From the NCBI GenBank assembly GCA_964017125.1, contig OZ024905.1:35561534-35625533 (forward strand): a DNA stretch of 64,000 nt. Reading direction: 5' to 3'. The notes beneath the pieces were generated by a model. That model was not told where the DNA came from. It saw nothing but the letters and a program-made list of their open reading frames with translations, and ran no database searches. The position numbers and the translations under genes are program-made. Origin of the DNA: Flabesymbios commensalis (taxonomy: Eukaryota > Annelida > Polychaeta > Terebellida > Flabelligeridae). Shown piece by piece: positions 34,100 to 48,200 of this stretch. Within the stretch, counting starts at the first letter, position 1. Each line of letters opens with the position of its first letter.

Positions 34100-35039
34100 C
34101 TGCAACATAAAATTAGGGTTTCCATAACCAGTATATTAATATCCAAATGTTTAATATCTCTCAATTACATCAAATCATCCACTAAAATAATCTTCACGGA
34201 ACATCTTCTTGACTCAAAGATAAGAAGATTGCAATTGATTAATTTAAAAATTGAAAAATCTTTTCGGCATGGTTCTTTGACTATTTTTAAACCTACTCAA
34301 TTTCTTATTATGGGCGATTTGAAAGTGAACATCTATTTGTATACGTAATTTCTAATAAAGGACACAAACTTCTGAAACATCTGAAACGTTCGGGTAGGCG
34401 TATTCCAGCGCCTGAAATGTTGGAAAATCCTACAAACGTCGGTGAATTCCGCGCTGCTGAGCTCGGGGTAAGGGTCATTCCGTTTTTTATTTGGGGGGGG
34501 GGGGGGGTAAAATCTTTGGTCAACAATCTAATGTTTTGCATGCAGTGCTCATGTGTGGTAAGGTATAAATATAGAAGTTGTTCGGAAACTAAATTTGTCA
34601 TCAAGTAAAATTAACAAAATAGTGTGACTTAATGAAAGTTAAAGAAGACAACAATAGATATGTATTTGATCTGTAATTGAAATACAGTTGAAAGACTAAA
34701 TTACAATTATAATCGACATATTTTCTTCAATTCCAATTACTCCTTCAATTACGCTGAGAACGATTCAATTATAATTAATTAAAATTTTAATTGACGCCAA
34801 CCCTGGAACATTTTAAAACAAAATCGTTTAATGTTAACAATATGTGTACGCGGACAGCTACTTGCAGGTGGCAGCCGCGTATGTGCAATAGGATGAGAAA
34901 CTGTTATTGTGATATTGTTGCTGATTTCTGAGTATTTAAAACATATTTAAAACATAATAACCTTTCAGTCGATTTTTTACTTACTTTAATTGGTTTTAAT
35001 ATAATAAATTATTTAGCATTCTTAGGCAAATTTTAAATT
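34100..35039. other. Spacer including duplicated TIMP-C flank
   Basis: The stretch to about 34490 matches 39360-39710, for example AACGTCGGTGAATT then CTGAGCTCGGG. A G-run lies near 34493-34507. The remainder is AT-rich with no gene. Confidence 0.45.
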
Positions 35040-38000
35040 ATTATCATACTCTTAGCATTGTTTGCTTATAGTCAGGTAGCTTAGCAAAAAAAAAGATATT
35101 TGGCGGATAAAAGCACCAAATTTTGCATGACGCTCCCATAAGACCCATTTATCAACATTAGCCTAGAAGCCCTCCTGAATTTTTAAAAGTGGTGACGTAA
35201 AACGTAAAAATCCAAAATGGCCGCCGTTTTGGCCAGAAATTATTTTGGACATTGCATTGTGGGTAAAATTTAACATGGCCTCCATTTCTGCAAGCTTAAC
35301 CTATAAATTGACATCATTTTCGACAAAAAGGACGTAAAAGCATAATTTTAGTTTCCACCATAGGGTTTTCAGGTATGCCCGACATAGTGGATTGGTTTGA
35401 AAATACTTTAGATATGTTATTATGGGTAAAATCCAAGATGGCCGCCATTTGTGAAAGCTAAAAAATAATATAATTGTCAACAAAATGGTAGCAGATTCGT
35501 GATTTTGATAACAACCATGTAGGATTTTCATATATACGCCCCTGTGACTGGCAAACAAAATATTAGACAGTCTATATATACAAAGATGGCGGTCATAGGA
35601 TAAACAAAATGGCCGCCAGAGGGCCATGACAGGACACAAAGTTTGTGTAACTTTTTATTAGAATTTAGAGCTACATACATACGTAGGCGTCATTTGAGAG
35701 CCATCACAGAGCCAAGAATGAGCACAAAATATGTATAACTTTAACAGGAATTGAGATAGATCAATAAACTTGGCGTTGATCAGAGTTCTCAGGTATGGCT
35801 GGCATCATCAAAAATAGGCCATTGGAGATGGGAAAAGTTCATACGAGATGTTGACGTTAGCTAAACAGACATGTTGGGGACTATTGACCGTATTTGGGTC
35901 TGACGTTTAGGCCGGTGAACATGAATTAGACCTGTTAGTATATATAATAATTGTAACAAAATGTCAAATTTTGTGGTTATTCGAGGTCCTAGCTTCTTGT
36001 GAGAATAATTGAAGGCGGCTTTTTAGCTTTGCCTCGGAACTTAAAATATTATCACAAACATGATTTGATTTTATCTTTCATAACATAAAGAGGGGAATTT
36101 AATCACGTTTTCTATGAGAGCGACTGTTAATTACATGCACATTTTATCTGGAATCCACAGATTTAAAACATGCAAGTTTTAGATGTAAAATCAAATATTT
36201 CAGTGTTTTATAACGGGACAGTTCGCTGCTAGAGTCCAAACTGGTGATCACCATCAACAGATATAGGGGAGTTGTGGCAGCACTCCAATTGGATCGTCAC
36301 AGTCGAGTGGCAGGTTATGTGTCAAGAAATTATTCAATTATCTAATAATTTCAGAAAGATTACGTATGTTCAGTCTATGAATCATTGTGAATAAACAAGG
36401 TTTACCACAGGTCTTAAAGCTATGTGTGGCTAAACTACGTAACCTATCGAACAGAAAAGGTAATCCTTGTGCGACACTAATCAAGTTCCACATGACCGAT
36501 CGTTACCAAACAGTTTGTAGACAAAGAAATGACAACAATGCTTCTAAATGCTTATTGAATTGTTTTCTAATAGTGGGTACTTCCAGGCTTGTTGTATCAA
36601 AAAAATGCCCAACCTGACTTTGATAGTCCTGAGGAAATGTGGCAATAATTGTTTTTGACTTCGTATAAAACGTTAGGTCATTCAATAACTTGATGTATTT
36701 TAAACCTTCAAAAAGGTAATTCAAAATGTCTTTTCAGTAGATAAAACAGTTTGTTCCAAGAACCGCTTGCATGTTGTATTCGACAGCTACAATTTGTGTA
36801 ATGCGCCATCCAAAAGCGGGAAGCGGTATACTTACCAAAAAATTATCCTGTCGCGGCCACGTGGTACCCAATTCGGCTTCCTACTGGCCAATATATTTAT
36901 CCCTTTACCATGTATTGCGTTCTTTATGATCACGCTACAATGTCTAGCATATCTAAAAAATACCGTGGAAGCACTCAAATACCCTTCGGCTGATGCAGAG
37001 ACTCTATATATGCCAGGTTTCAAGGCAAATAATTGAAAATAAGAACGATTTATTAAAATTAATAAAACCAAAATGGCCGCCGCAGCCTCGTTTTCAGTGT
37101 CACATGAAAACGGACTATACTAATAGACTCGCAGACCCCGAAAACATATATGTATACCAGGTTTCGAATTAGTCGCCAGGTGGCGGCCATTTTAATTATC
37201 GGTGGAAAGCTGAAATTGTAATAAGGTCATCTCCATACTCATGCGCAACTTCACATAAAAAATTGGAGAGATCCAACAATTATTTTTCAACTTATCGCGT
37301 TAACAAGGAATTATTTATTTAAAAAATCAAGATGGCCGCCATAGCCTCATTTTCAGTCGCACACGAAAACGGATAATGCCAATAGACTTGCAGACCCCGG
37401 AAACCTATATATACCTGGTTTTAAGGAAATTATAAAAAAAAATTAAGTGGGAAAATTTTTTTAGTCGCCAGGTGGCGGCCATTTTGATTATCAGTGGAAA
37501 GCTGAAAATCTAATCAGGTGATCTCCATACTCATGGGTAACTTCACGTAAAAAATTGGAGAGGTCCAATAATTATTTTTCCAGTTATCGCGTTAACAAGA
37601 TTTTTTTAAATCTTTGACATATGACCTTGACCTTGGGTAAAAAGAAAGTGCCGGGAAGGGTTAAATTTTTGTATGAATTATGAATTCAACCTGTTCACCA
37701 TGTTGGTGTATAGTAGCCAAAAGAGTGCGTGCGGCGGCGGTGGCGGCGGCGCACGAAGGGGACGACAATACCCCTTCGGGCCCAGCGGGCCAAGGAGTAA
37801 AAAAACATATTATAGCCATCAAAACCATCCATCTATGTCCAATTCAGCAAAAGCTACATAGGCCTAGATGTCTTTTTGGTCATGACAGCGAAGCATTTGG
37901 CCATTATCCTAATTCCGGCGAAGGTTATACACATTTCTTGCACGGCTATCTCTCTGTGATAGTTATTTTGCTTGTCTTATGGCCGCCATCTCGGTTTTTA

Positions 38001-38690
38001 ATTTATCGACTAAAATGATAAAAAAAAACTGTTTGACACCAACTTTGTTTGACCGTTACCTTGTCAAATGACGGCCATCTTGAATTTTACCCACAATAAA
38101 ATGTTTGAGCTTCTCTCTGGCCACACAACTGAATCGAGAATACCTGGAAAACCAACGACATACACCTAAACATGGCGGCCATCTCGGATTTTATTCACAA
38201 TGCAGGGTACGCTCTGGCCACACCCGTATGTCAGGCATACTTGAAACCTCTGTACACACACAAATTTAGCTTGTTCTTCTATTCTGTCCAAAATGATATC
38301 AATTCATTGTTTTACCTTGCACAAATGTCGGCCATCTTGGATTTTATTCACAATGTCTAAAGTACTTTCTTACTACATCACTATGTCAGGCATAACTGAA
38401 GCCCGTATGCTGGACACTAAAATCAAGAATCTACGTCTATTCTGTCGAAAATAATATAATTTTATTGTTTCATCTTGTACAAATGGCGGCCTTTTTGGAT
38501 TATGTCACTTTTCGGTGTCTTACGTAAAATATAATTTTTGGCTCCTAGGCTAACTTTGATCAGAATAGGCTACTGAGCCCTCAAAAAAAAATTGTGCTTT
38601 TATCCGCCCGATATCGTTTATCCTAAAATTTGATGCTAAGCCACCTGACTACAGATAGGGCCTAAGCATTGTTGCATTGTTTATAGTTAG
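35040..38690. mobile_element. Long-TIR element with GGCCGCC arrays
   Basis: The left end (GTCAGGTAGCTTAGCA, GGCGGATAAAAGCAC, TTAGCCTAGAAGCCCTC) is the inverted copy of the right end near 38520-38660. Next to each end are oppositely oriented units with AAAATGGCCGCC or GGCGGCCATCTTGGATTTTA cores (35205-35620 and 38060-38510). The interior includes the inverted copy of the 1.85-2.66 kb repeat. No intact gene is seen inside. The architecture parallels the 20.4-25.6 kb element. Confidence 0.65.
36990..37870 (-). repeat. Inverted copy of the 1.85-2.66 kb repeat
   Basis: It has the same order of landmarks as 1850-2660 on the opposite strand: CCTTGACCTTGGGTAAAAA, ATCGCGTTAACAAG, GCAGACCCCGGAAACCTATA. 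The GCC-rich stretch near 37735-37755 gives a spurious Ala/Gly-rich open frame. Confidence 0.75.
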
Positions 38691-39224
38691 TGGACCAACA
38701 CCAAACCCGATCGGCCCAGCACTCTGTTGGCGCGTGTGGTCAGTGGGCACTTGGTCTACATGGCGTGATGATGGTTACTGGTACCCCGTGAATTTACACC
38801 ATAGTTGCTCTATCTGTGGCTCAATTCTGCCCGCATTGGTTATAAATTCTGCCGTCGTTACTAGTTGCACAGGCAGGTCATGCAGACACATTTGCTCTTG
38901 CACATGCGCATAGCACTAGGAGATATCTCCTACATATTTTTGTACTGTGAAGACTGTGAATAAAACCCAAAATATGGCACAAAAGCTTCTTCCATAAACG
39001 TGTATTATAGCGATATATTCTTTAGACTTATGTTACTGCGCTCGTATTCTCGTACAAGTTACGATATATCAAGGCCTACGATATATCGTAACATGTACCA
39101 TGTACATGTGCCCTGATGTGTGAGAGTGGGATGTATATTCAAGAAATATCAAGATAACCATTTTCGTAAATATTTTATCAATGAGATTTACATCGTGCAA
39201 TTTTTTTCATCTTTCGTTATGCGA

Positions 39225-42200
39225 TTATTTATACAGACAAGAACATTGCGGAAAATATGTCCTTTGTCCTAAATGGCCTTTCTCTCCGTTGGTTAACGTT
39301 GACCAGCGTTTGTTAAACATACACGAGTCAGTCCACAATTCGCCATCTCTGACCTCTCCTGCAACATAAAATTAGGCTTTCCATAATCAGTATTTTATTT
39401 TCCAAATGTTTAATATATCTCAATTACATTAAATCTTCACCGAACGGAACATGTTCTTTACTGAAAGGTAAAAAGGTTGTAATTGAATAACTTAAACAAT
39501 TATTTTGACATGGTTCTCGGGGATTTTATTTGTTAGGCCCAACTTCTCTAGGACTACAGGAATTCATGATTTTAAAGTTCATTTATTTTATACTAAATTA
39601 TACTAAAGGACGAGAACGAGCGCATCCCATGGTCTGAAATGCTAGAATATCTTTTAAACGTCGGTGAATTTCGCGTTCCTGAGCTCGGGTAGTGGTCATT
39701 TTGGGGTTGAGAGTGGACTCAACTAAGATTTGAAACTTTTGAGCCAGGGTAGGGCAGCCTCCAAACTGATGTGAGCATGCATGTTGACCTTTTTAAAAGA
39801 ACGTTGCCAGCCTAATACCACTGACGATGACTACTTGATCATCAACGATCGCGAGCAGAGTGCCCTGCGGAGACCAACGTGGAAAAACCATGCTCAGTCT
39901 ATATGCCCCAGTCACACTCACAGTGACTTGATACACTGCCGCGCGCAGCGCGACAGTTTTGTTTATACTAACTAATTAGGAGGTGTCACTAATTTGACCA
40001 AAAAATTATCACTTTATAACATATACCATTTTGCTCAGCGTCATTCAAAGAGAAATATTTGTAAAATCTTTGCAGCTAAAAAACGATGTAATATCCTTTT
40101 TGAAAGCAATTTTCATCGAATATTTCGTCAGTGGAACAATCTTATTTAGCAGACGAGCCCCAGTCCTTGCCTGGCGAGCCCGGCCAATTTCATTTATGGC
40201 CGGGTCGAGGCCAAGGGACCTAGTCAGGTGACTTTCATGCCTGTGCTATTGAGGCCGGTGAATAATTTTCTGGGTCAAGTCATAGGAAATGCGTCAGAGG
40301 GGAAATACATTATACTGTGAACAACTCTTCATCCGGGGAAGTGACCTATCAAAAATGTCTGACTTCGGAGATTACCCTATTTTCACCTAAAAATAGCAAC
40401 AAGTCACAAACATTCGCCACTGGGGCATACCAGAGGCTACATGAAGCTCGGCCACGCCGCGTAGTGTGGCTCTGGGAACCAGAGTACCCCAGTCCGTACT
40501 GAGAGAAATATTACGAGGTATCATCCTAGACATTTGTATGTGTAAAAAACAGTTTCTACAGCATGATTCCCTGCAAGAAAGCTATAAAAATGTGTGATGT
40601 GATAACTGAACGTTTACAGTCGGTTCCTTTTGAACGAAAATTAAATCATTTTGGAATATCGACTGAAATCTTTCAGGTATCACATCACACATTTTAATAG
40701 CTTTCCTAATTTCCTAATAGCTTTAATAGCTTTAATTTCCTCAACTTGACATTGGATGTATGATTTCTTTCCGACCTCCAGCCTCCGACTCTCATTTGTA
40801 AACTATATCCACGATAAGATATACCGATCTTTTTACAATCTAAACGCTCGTTAAAACGTCTCAGATGTGAATCCAGCTTGAACGGGTGATTAGATATTAG
40901 ATTCCTTCATCGTTACAAAAACCTCGGTAGTATCACAAGGGTTAACCTCTTAACCGCCAAATTATTCAATCTGAATTTTCACCCACTTGAAATTGTGTCT
41001 CGCTGACGCGATCCACAACTTCAAGTAAGTGGAAATTATACAGATTTGACAAAATGGAGGTCAACTGTTTTCAAATATTGCTGATTGATGTCATATTTTT
41101 TTTAACATGTTTGAAATGTTGCACTTGATATGCTAATAAAAAATGAAAACCTGAATATATGCGACACCGGCGGTTAAAGGGTTAACCCTTAAAGCGCCTA
41201 TAGTCGTTTTTAATCCATTATATTAGCCGATAAAATCACTGTTAGGGTATATTGGGAATTATATGTGTGTTTAAACATTACCTCAAGTGGGTGAAAATTT
41301 AAATAAATAAGGGATGAGGGTTAAATTACATACCCCTGATATCATTCAGACCGACACATAGCACTCATTTTGATAAAGCGTCACACTGCAGTAAAATGAC
41401 TTTTTGACATTTGATTAGAATGCAATTCATCATTTAAACACTATAATTATTAACGTCTCATAGTTATAACACTTCCATTAATAACCCCGTAGTGTAGCAA
41501 CATGTACCAGATATTTGATATGGCGTCTGGTCATCATGATCGATGCACCGCATTTGTTAAACCGTGTAGTGTGGCGGAAATTAGGTTTGACCATTGAGCT
41601 TTTTAGCAAGATAGCCGCGAATAGTGTTTATTTTAACCCTTAACTTCCAGGCCGGGGTGCATGCCAGGATCCAGATATACTGGTGTAGGAGTTCTATTTT
41701 TCGTCATTTGAAGCTGGAATTGCTAACGCAATTTCCAGCTTCAAATGACGAAAAATACATAAATGTAGTATATATTTGACGAAAATTTGTGTCATTTTAT
41801 GGTTACGTTCATTGACGAATGACGACGGAAATTTCCGTCATGTATGGTAGTGAAAAGGTTAAAAGGGTAGTAGTAGTATTTTAATATTATTTTTTTTAAA
41901 TCAAAATGTATGAAAATCAATAAATATTTGATAGGCGTATTACCTGATTCCTCTGATACTCACCCATCATTAAATAGTACTTGCCAACTACAAAATCTTC
42001 AAAACAACCATATTGGGATACTCTCATATTGGCGATGCCACAACTCGGCCACTGTTGAAAGAGAATCATAGTTAAGTCAATCGAATATTTTTTTAATAAA
42101 TGAGTATACATGCATATTTAACGAATATGTAACATAATGACAGAATAGCTGTTCCTTGCAGAGATTCATGATATATTTGTATTATACATACAGCCGTTTA

Positions 42201-45200
42201 AAACCGATTGTATTGTTTAATCTCTGCAAACTGATTTAATATCTATGTTATTATTAACCACCACCGCCACCTGCCCAACACAATATCCCAGCAAAAAACA
42301 CGCATCGATCCAATATTGTATTAGTGCTGGACCAGCGACACATATGGTGGCACAGCAGTAAAACATCATTGGGTCAATGTCTCGGGTTAAACGTGACGTA
42401 TTCGATGATCCAGATAAACAGTGAGTGGAACAATTAATAGTAAATGAGTTAAACATTTCACCTTGTAGAAGCTATGTACGCTGATCTTATGCTCATGATT
42501 CTGAATTCCGTTCACAGAAACCATATCATTTTCCGTCACTTTCGCCTTGATAACTGAACAAAATTAAAACAAATGCGGTAGAACATTATGTATTATATAT
42601 AGGCCTATATACAATGGACATCATTCTAATTGAGTTGTAACCGTAAATAACCAAGTCATTCTGCTGAAATGTATGTGACAATCATGACAGTAGTATATGC
42701 ATCCCCGGTGAACCCAGGCATTTTACGTTAAAGGGACATGTCCAAATCAGGGCACATTACCATCCTACTGATTGATTGATTGTTTTTTATTTTGCATATG
42801 GCCCTTGCAAATCATACAGGAATACATCGAAGTGTACAGTAATATATACAATATAGAAATATATTATACAATCCAAACGGAATAATGGATAATTAATACA
42901 TTAATACTAAATACATAAATAAATATAATGGGTTTTTTTTTTAGAACGAAGAAGATTTTGAAGTAGACACAAGACGCCGAATCAATGCCGGTCTAACGCT
43001 GGTCCACCATTCACGCCGTTGAATCAACGCCAAACGAACACCGACCCAACGTCCCGCGTCCGCTGGGTAATTATATACATACACATATTCGAAATAAGAG
43101 TAGGGCATAGTCCCGGCTTCGGGCTTCCTTCTGTCGCGAATTGCCATGATTGTGCAGAAAGCGACGTAAAGCAATATTAATATATACATACACACATGGT
43201 ATCAAAAAGCGTAGGCCCTATTTAAATTATTATTTCGACGTTTAAAGGCATGGTAAAAAAGAGGCTTACATTTTGTATATATGACGATTTATAATTCATC
43301 ATTGGACATAATTCTTATAAATGATTGATTATTTGGTTGATTAAATGGATATAAATATCTAATGCGTAAATCTTGGTAAACGGGGCACTGTAACAAAATA
43401 TGAATTTCATCTTCTTTGTTTTCCATACAGAGTGGGCATACGTTATCTTGGATATTAGCAAATCTTAGCTGATTCGAATTGATACAACATACCCCCATTC
43501 TGAAGCGTGATAAACATTTCCTATAAATAGTGAAATGAATTACATTAAGGTTAAGCTCTTTATATCGACATCGTCTTAAAGTTTTATTATGTGATACCTT
43601 TCTCTTGCTTGCACAATTTCAAGCCATCGTAGATCACTAGCTTCCATTAATCGTTGTTTCAGAGTATTTAGAAAGCTAATTTCGTTACAAACATTTTGCG
43701 ACTGGAAGGAGAGAGACATTCACTGTCTCGAGTGCGCACATAACAATCACACTGATGATTTGCAATGTTTACGTTGAGGGGGTGTCAGACAACAAGGTAT
43801 GAGAGAAACGTATGAGTTACATTTGAAAAGTATTAATAAAAGTGTCATGTTAAAAAAATACAGAATTATGTGTGTACTTACTGTATTAAACTTACGAGTA
43901 GCTTATTGCCAGCGTACTATCAATGTTAGAGAATCAGCCTATCACCAGCGTATGGGCATAAGGCCAGCCTATGACCAACGTAACCTGTGTATGGCCAGCG
44001 TATTTCTTTAGCGTATGGCAGCGAATGTCAACGTGTACCGTCGTCTTTGAAACATATGTAACATAATAATGCTTAACGTACCCCTAGCGTTTGTCATTGT
44101 CAGCGTATACCAGCGTATGGGTGATTTTTCCATACGGTCATGGGTGACACACGCTACTACAATACGCTGTAGTGGGACACCTCCTTTATGTAGTTGGCAA
44201 AAGCCACCCTCCACAACGTGTAAATGCCCAGTTACACATACCATCACGCACGTCCAGCGCACAAAAAATGAGGAATTTTGGTCAGTGCGTTGTGATTCGC
44301 TGGGCGTTAGAGTTCGTTGATGAATCGATGAGAACGCTAGGTGAACGTTATTCATTTATGTGTGCGTCAACCTCTGCGCACATTTTCTGCATGTTCAAAA
44401 ATGTGAGCGGTTTTCCATGTGTAAATGTAGACGCCAGAAGAACGTCAAACCAGTGCCAGTCTAACGTTAGGCACAAGTAGAGCACACGCTCTAAATTCGT
44501 TGTTTTTTTGTAGGGTTTTCGTTGACCGAGGTTTGTCCCAGTCAGACATAAACGACGCACAGTCCACGCATGACAAAATAAAAACCTCCACGCATGACAA
44601 AATAAAAACAAAACATTTTGAGTCTGAATTGTGAAAAACGTCGCCAGCTGGTAACGAATGCACAGCGTGTTTTCAACGCAAAGGGCGAATGAACAGTGCT
44701 TTACTAATACCCCAGTCACACATACACGACGCACAGCCCACGCTTTCAGTGACGAAAATTAGACCAGTGCGTCGTTATGCGTCCATGAAGTTTGTCAGGA
44801 TATGAAAAGAGCCAGCGATTTTAAGACGAATATACAGCGTGTTATAAATAAATCAGGTGTATAAATCCGCGAATACACAGTGTTTCGCCACCGCGTTGCG
44901 CGTTAGCAGGGCGACAAAGTTAACGAATACACCGCGCATCGCCAGCGCGAGGCACAAATTAGTCAGAAAGCTTTTAGCACGCCTCATATACGTTATATGT
45001 TCACTGGACATGCGCTAAGAACACGTTGGATGGGTGATGTATGCGCGCTCAGTGCCGGCATTTTTAATTTTTTTTCTGACCGTAAGCCTCAGTCACATAC
45101 AGTCGACGAACGACCCACGCACTGAAAATTGATCATTTTTTGCCAGAGCGTCTTTCGTGCGTCGGTCGTGCGTGAGCATTCGTTACTGGCTCGTGGAGGA

Positions 45201-48200
45201 CGCTGCACTAACGCTATGCATATTTTTGTGCGCTGTGTAATCGCCAAAGGAAGCTGGGTGTGTTTAAAATATTGAACGCATATGAACGGATAAATGTACA
45301 CGCCAGAAGACCGCCAGCAACACGTAGGGCGCGCTGCAACAACGTTATATCAACGCCAAATACGTTTCCTTTGTATCACATGTCTGCCAGTTGAGGGCGC
45401 AGGGCAGTCGCAAGCAACGCGCCCGCCCTGCGCTGCATGAGTGCTCGAATGAAACGCTGAGCACACGCCGGCAGTTTGCCAACCGCTCGAGCAATGTTAT
45501 TGCTGCAGCTTAACCCTTGGAGCTCTGAAGAATGACATTTTATTTGTAATCATTTGAGATGGTGTTTCACAAGATAGACGGCTTTAGGTGCAGAATTTGT
45601 TTTTAATTTGTCGAAATTACGTCAAAACATATAATGTTATCATAAATTTGTGACACATTTTTTCTTTTAAAAATGGTTACATATGTTCAAAACAAACTGA
45701 TAAACTTTACTATAATCGTTGCAAAGCGCTGTTCATTCGCCATTTGCATTGAAAACATGGTGTTCATTCGTTACCAGTTTGAGGTGCTTTTCACAATCCG
45801 GACTCAAATTGTTATTTTTTTTTTTTTATGAGTGGACTGTGCGTCGTTTATGTGTGACTGGGACAAACCTCGGTCAACGGATACACAACGAATTTAGAGT
45901 GTGTGCTTTACTTGTGCCTAGCGTTAGACTGGCGCTGGTAGACGTTCTTCTGGCGTCTACATTCACACGTGGGAAAACTCTCACATTTTTAAACATGTAG
46001 AAAATGTGCGCGGAGGTTGACGCACACAATAAATGAATAACGCTCATCCGGCGTTCTCGTCAAATTATCAACGAATTCTGACGCATGCCCAGTGAATCAC
46101 AATGCACCAAAAATCTTCATTTTGTTGTGCGCTGGACATGCGTGATGGTATGTGTGACTGGGCCTTAAAGCGCTGGACGCATACAGTGCGTATTAAACCC
46201 TAGAATGCTAATGTCGACGATTATAGTAATTTTTATCAGTTTGTTTTGTACATATGTAAACCATTTTTAAAAGAAAAAATGTGTGCTAAATTTATGATCA
46301 CATTATATGTTTGGACTTAATTTCCAAAAATTAAAAACAAATTCCGCACTTAATTAAAGCCGTGTATCGTGTGAAACTCCACCTTCAATGATTAAGAATA
46401 AAATGTCGTTCTTCAAAGGTCCAAGGGTTAAGCTGCAGAAACAACATAGTCGCAGCCTGTTGCTCGAGCTTTGGGCGAACCGCCGGCGTGTACCCAGCGC
46501 CTACTTCGAGCGCTCATGCAGGCGCGTTGCTCGCTACTGCCCTGCGTCCTCAACGGGCAGCCATGTGATACAAAGCAAACGTATTTGGCGTTGATATAAC
46601 GTTGTTCTAGTGCGTCCTACGTGTTTCCAGCGGTCTTCAGGCGTGTTCATTTATGCGTTCATATACGTTAAATATTTTGAACACACCAAACTTCCTTTGG
46701 CTATTACTCTGCGCACAAAAATATGCGTAGCGTTAGTGCAGCGCGCTCACGAACCAGTAACGAGTGCTGACGCACAACCGACGCACGGCCGACGCTCTGG
46801 AAAAAAATAATCAATTTTCAATGCGTGGGTCGTGCGTCGACTATGTGTGACTTAGCCTTACACCTAGAAAAAAACTCAAAAATGCCGGCACTGAGCGCGC
46901 ATATAGCGCCCATCCAGTGAGCATATAACGTATATGTGGCGTTCTAAATGCTTTCTGACTCATTCGTGTCTCGCGCTGGCGATGCCCACTGTACTCATTA
47001 ACTTTGTTGCCCTGCTAACGCACAACGCGGTGGCTAAACGCTGTCTATTTGCTGATTTATACACCTGTATTAATTATAACACGCTGTATATTCGTCTTAA
47101 ACTCGCTGGCTCTTCTCATATCCTGACAAAATTCATGGACGCACAACGACGCACTGCTCTATTTTTTGTCACTGAAGGCGTGGGCTGTGCGTCGTCTATG
47201 TGTGACTGGGCTATTACGGGCAAGCAAGCCTTCCATATCTGAACAGTAAGATGGAGTTTAGCCGGCGGCACGCGATCGATTTTACCCCTATTAACCCCCT
47301 GGAAATAAATTGTATTTGAGCTTACTTATTGGCCATTTATGAATCCACTCAGCTGATTAAAACATTCTATCAGTTATTTATCGTGTGAGAGCATTTCTAA
47401 AACACATCCCAAATTGTTTTTTTTTAAAGCTGCATAACTGTTTTATTTAATTCATTCGAACAATTAATTCATGGAGAATGGTGTTTTATTTTTTTATTCT
47501 ACTGCCCCGGTTACTGAGTTATTAAGGATTTAAGTTTGTTGTTTTTTAATATTGTTGCCTCACCATAACAAAGACCTGATCACAGCGGAGTAAGACATAC
47601 TGTCTATATAATCAGGACATTAAAAGTACCAAGTGACAGATAACGGTCATCATAGAAAAAAGAGAGGAAGGCTTTTAAAATTATTGTTATTTTTTAAGTG
47701 ATCATAGATACATTTCACAGTACAACGTGTATTGTCTCATATCAGTCAGACATATCTAGAAGTTATTACTTTGTGTGATATGGATGATATATGCATGTTA
47801 TAATGTCATGTTTAATATCGGTACCGGTATAGAGAATGTCACTCACTTGAAAAAATAGAACTCTATTTCAGTATAGTGCTTTTAAGTGTGGGCCCTTTGG
47901 CTCGCCATTAAGATGCTCTCCCCAGACCGTGAGAAATTTGTACTCTGAATAACCATCAAATTCGGTGATGTAAATCATCGTTTTCGCTCTTTGGATTTTC
48001 GTGATTTTCTTGAAAAACATTTGCATTTCTTTATCAGCTATCTCATGGATATTTCAAAATATAGTCAAAATGCTACTAGACAATATCAGACTTTATTTTA
48101 TTTTCTAGTAAATCATCACATGCAATGATATACATCGCGCTATGCGGTAAATAAAATAATATTTAAAAACATCAGACTTTACTGTAACCGATTTGACCCA

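Noticed and set aside
37673-38018. Ala/Gly-rich open frames
   Set aside because: They arise from the GCC-rich repeat that is also present inverted near 1880.
40317-40502. Open frame in TIMP-C intron 3
   Set aside because: No domain, no conservation seen, and short.
44008-47242. Many open frames on both strands
   Set aside because: They track the inverted repeat modules and recur in equivalent positions at 18.4-20.2 kb. No protein family was recognised.
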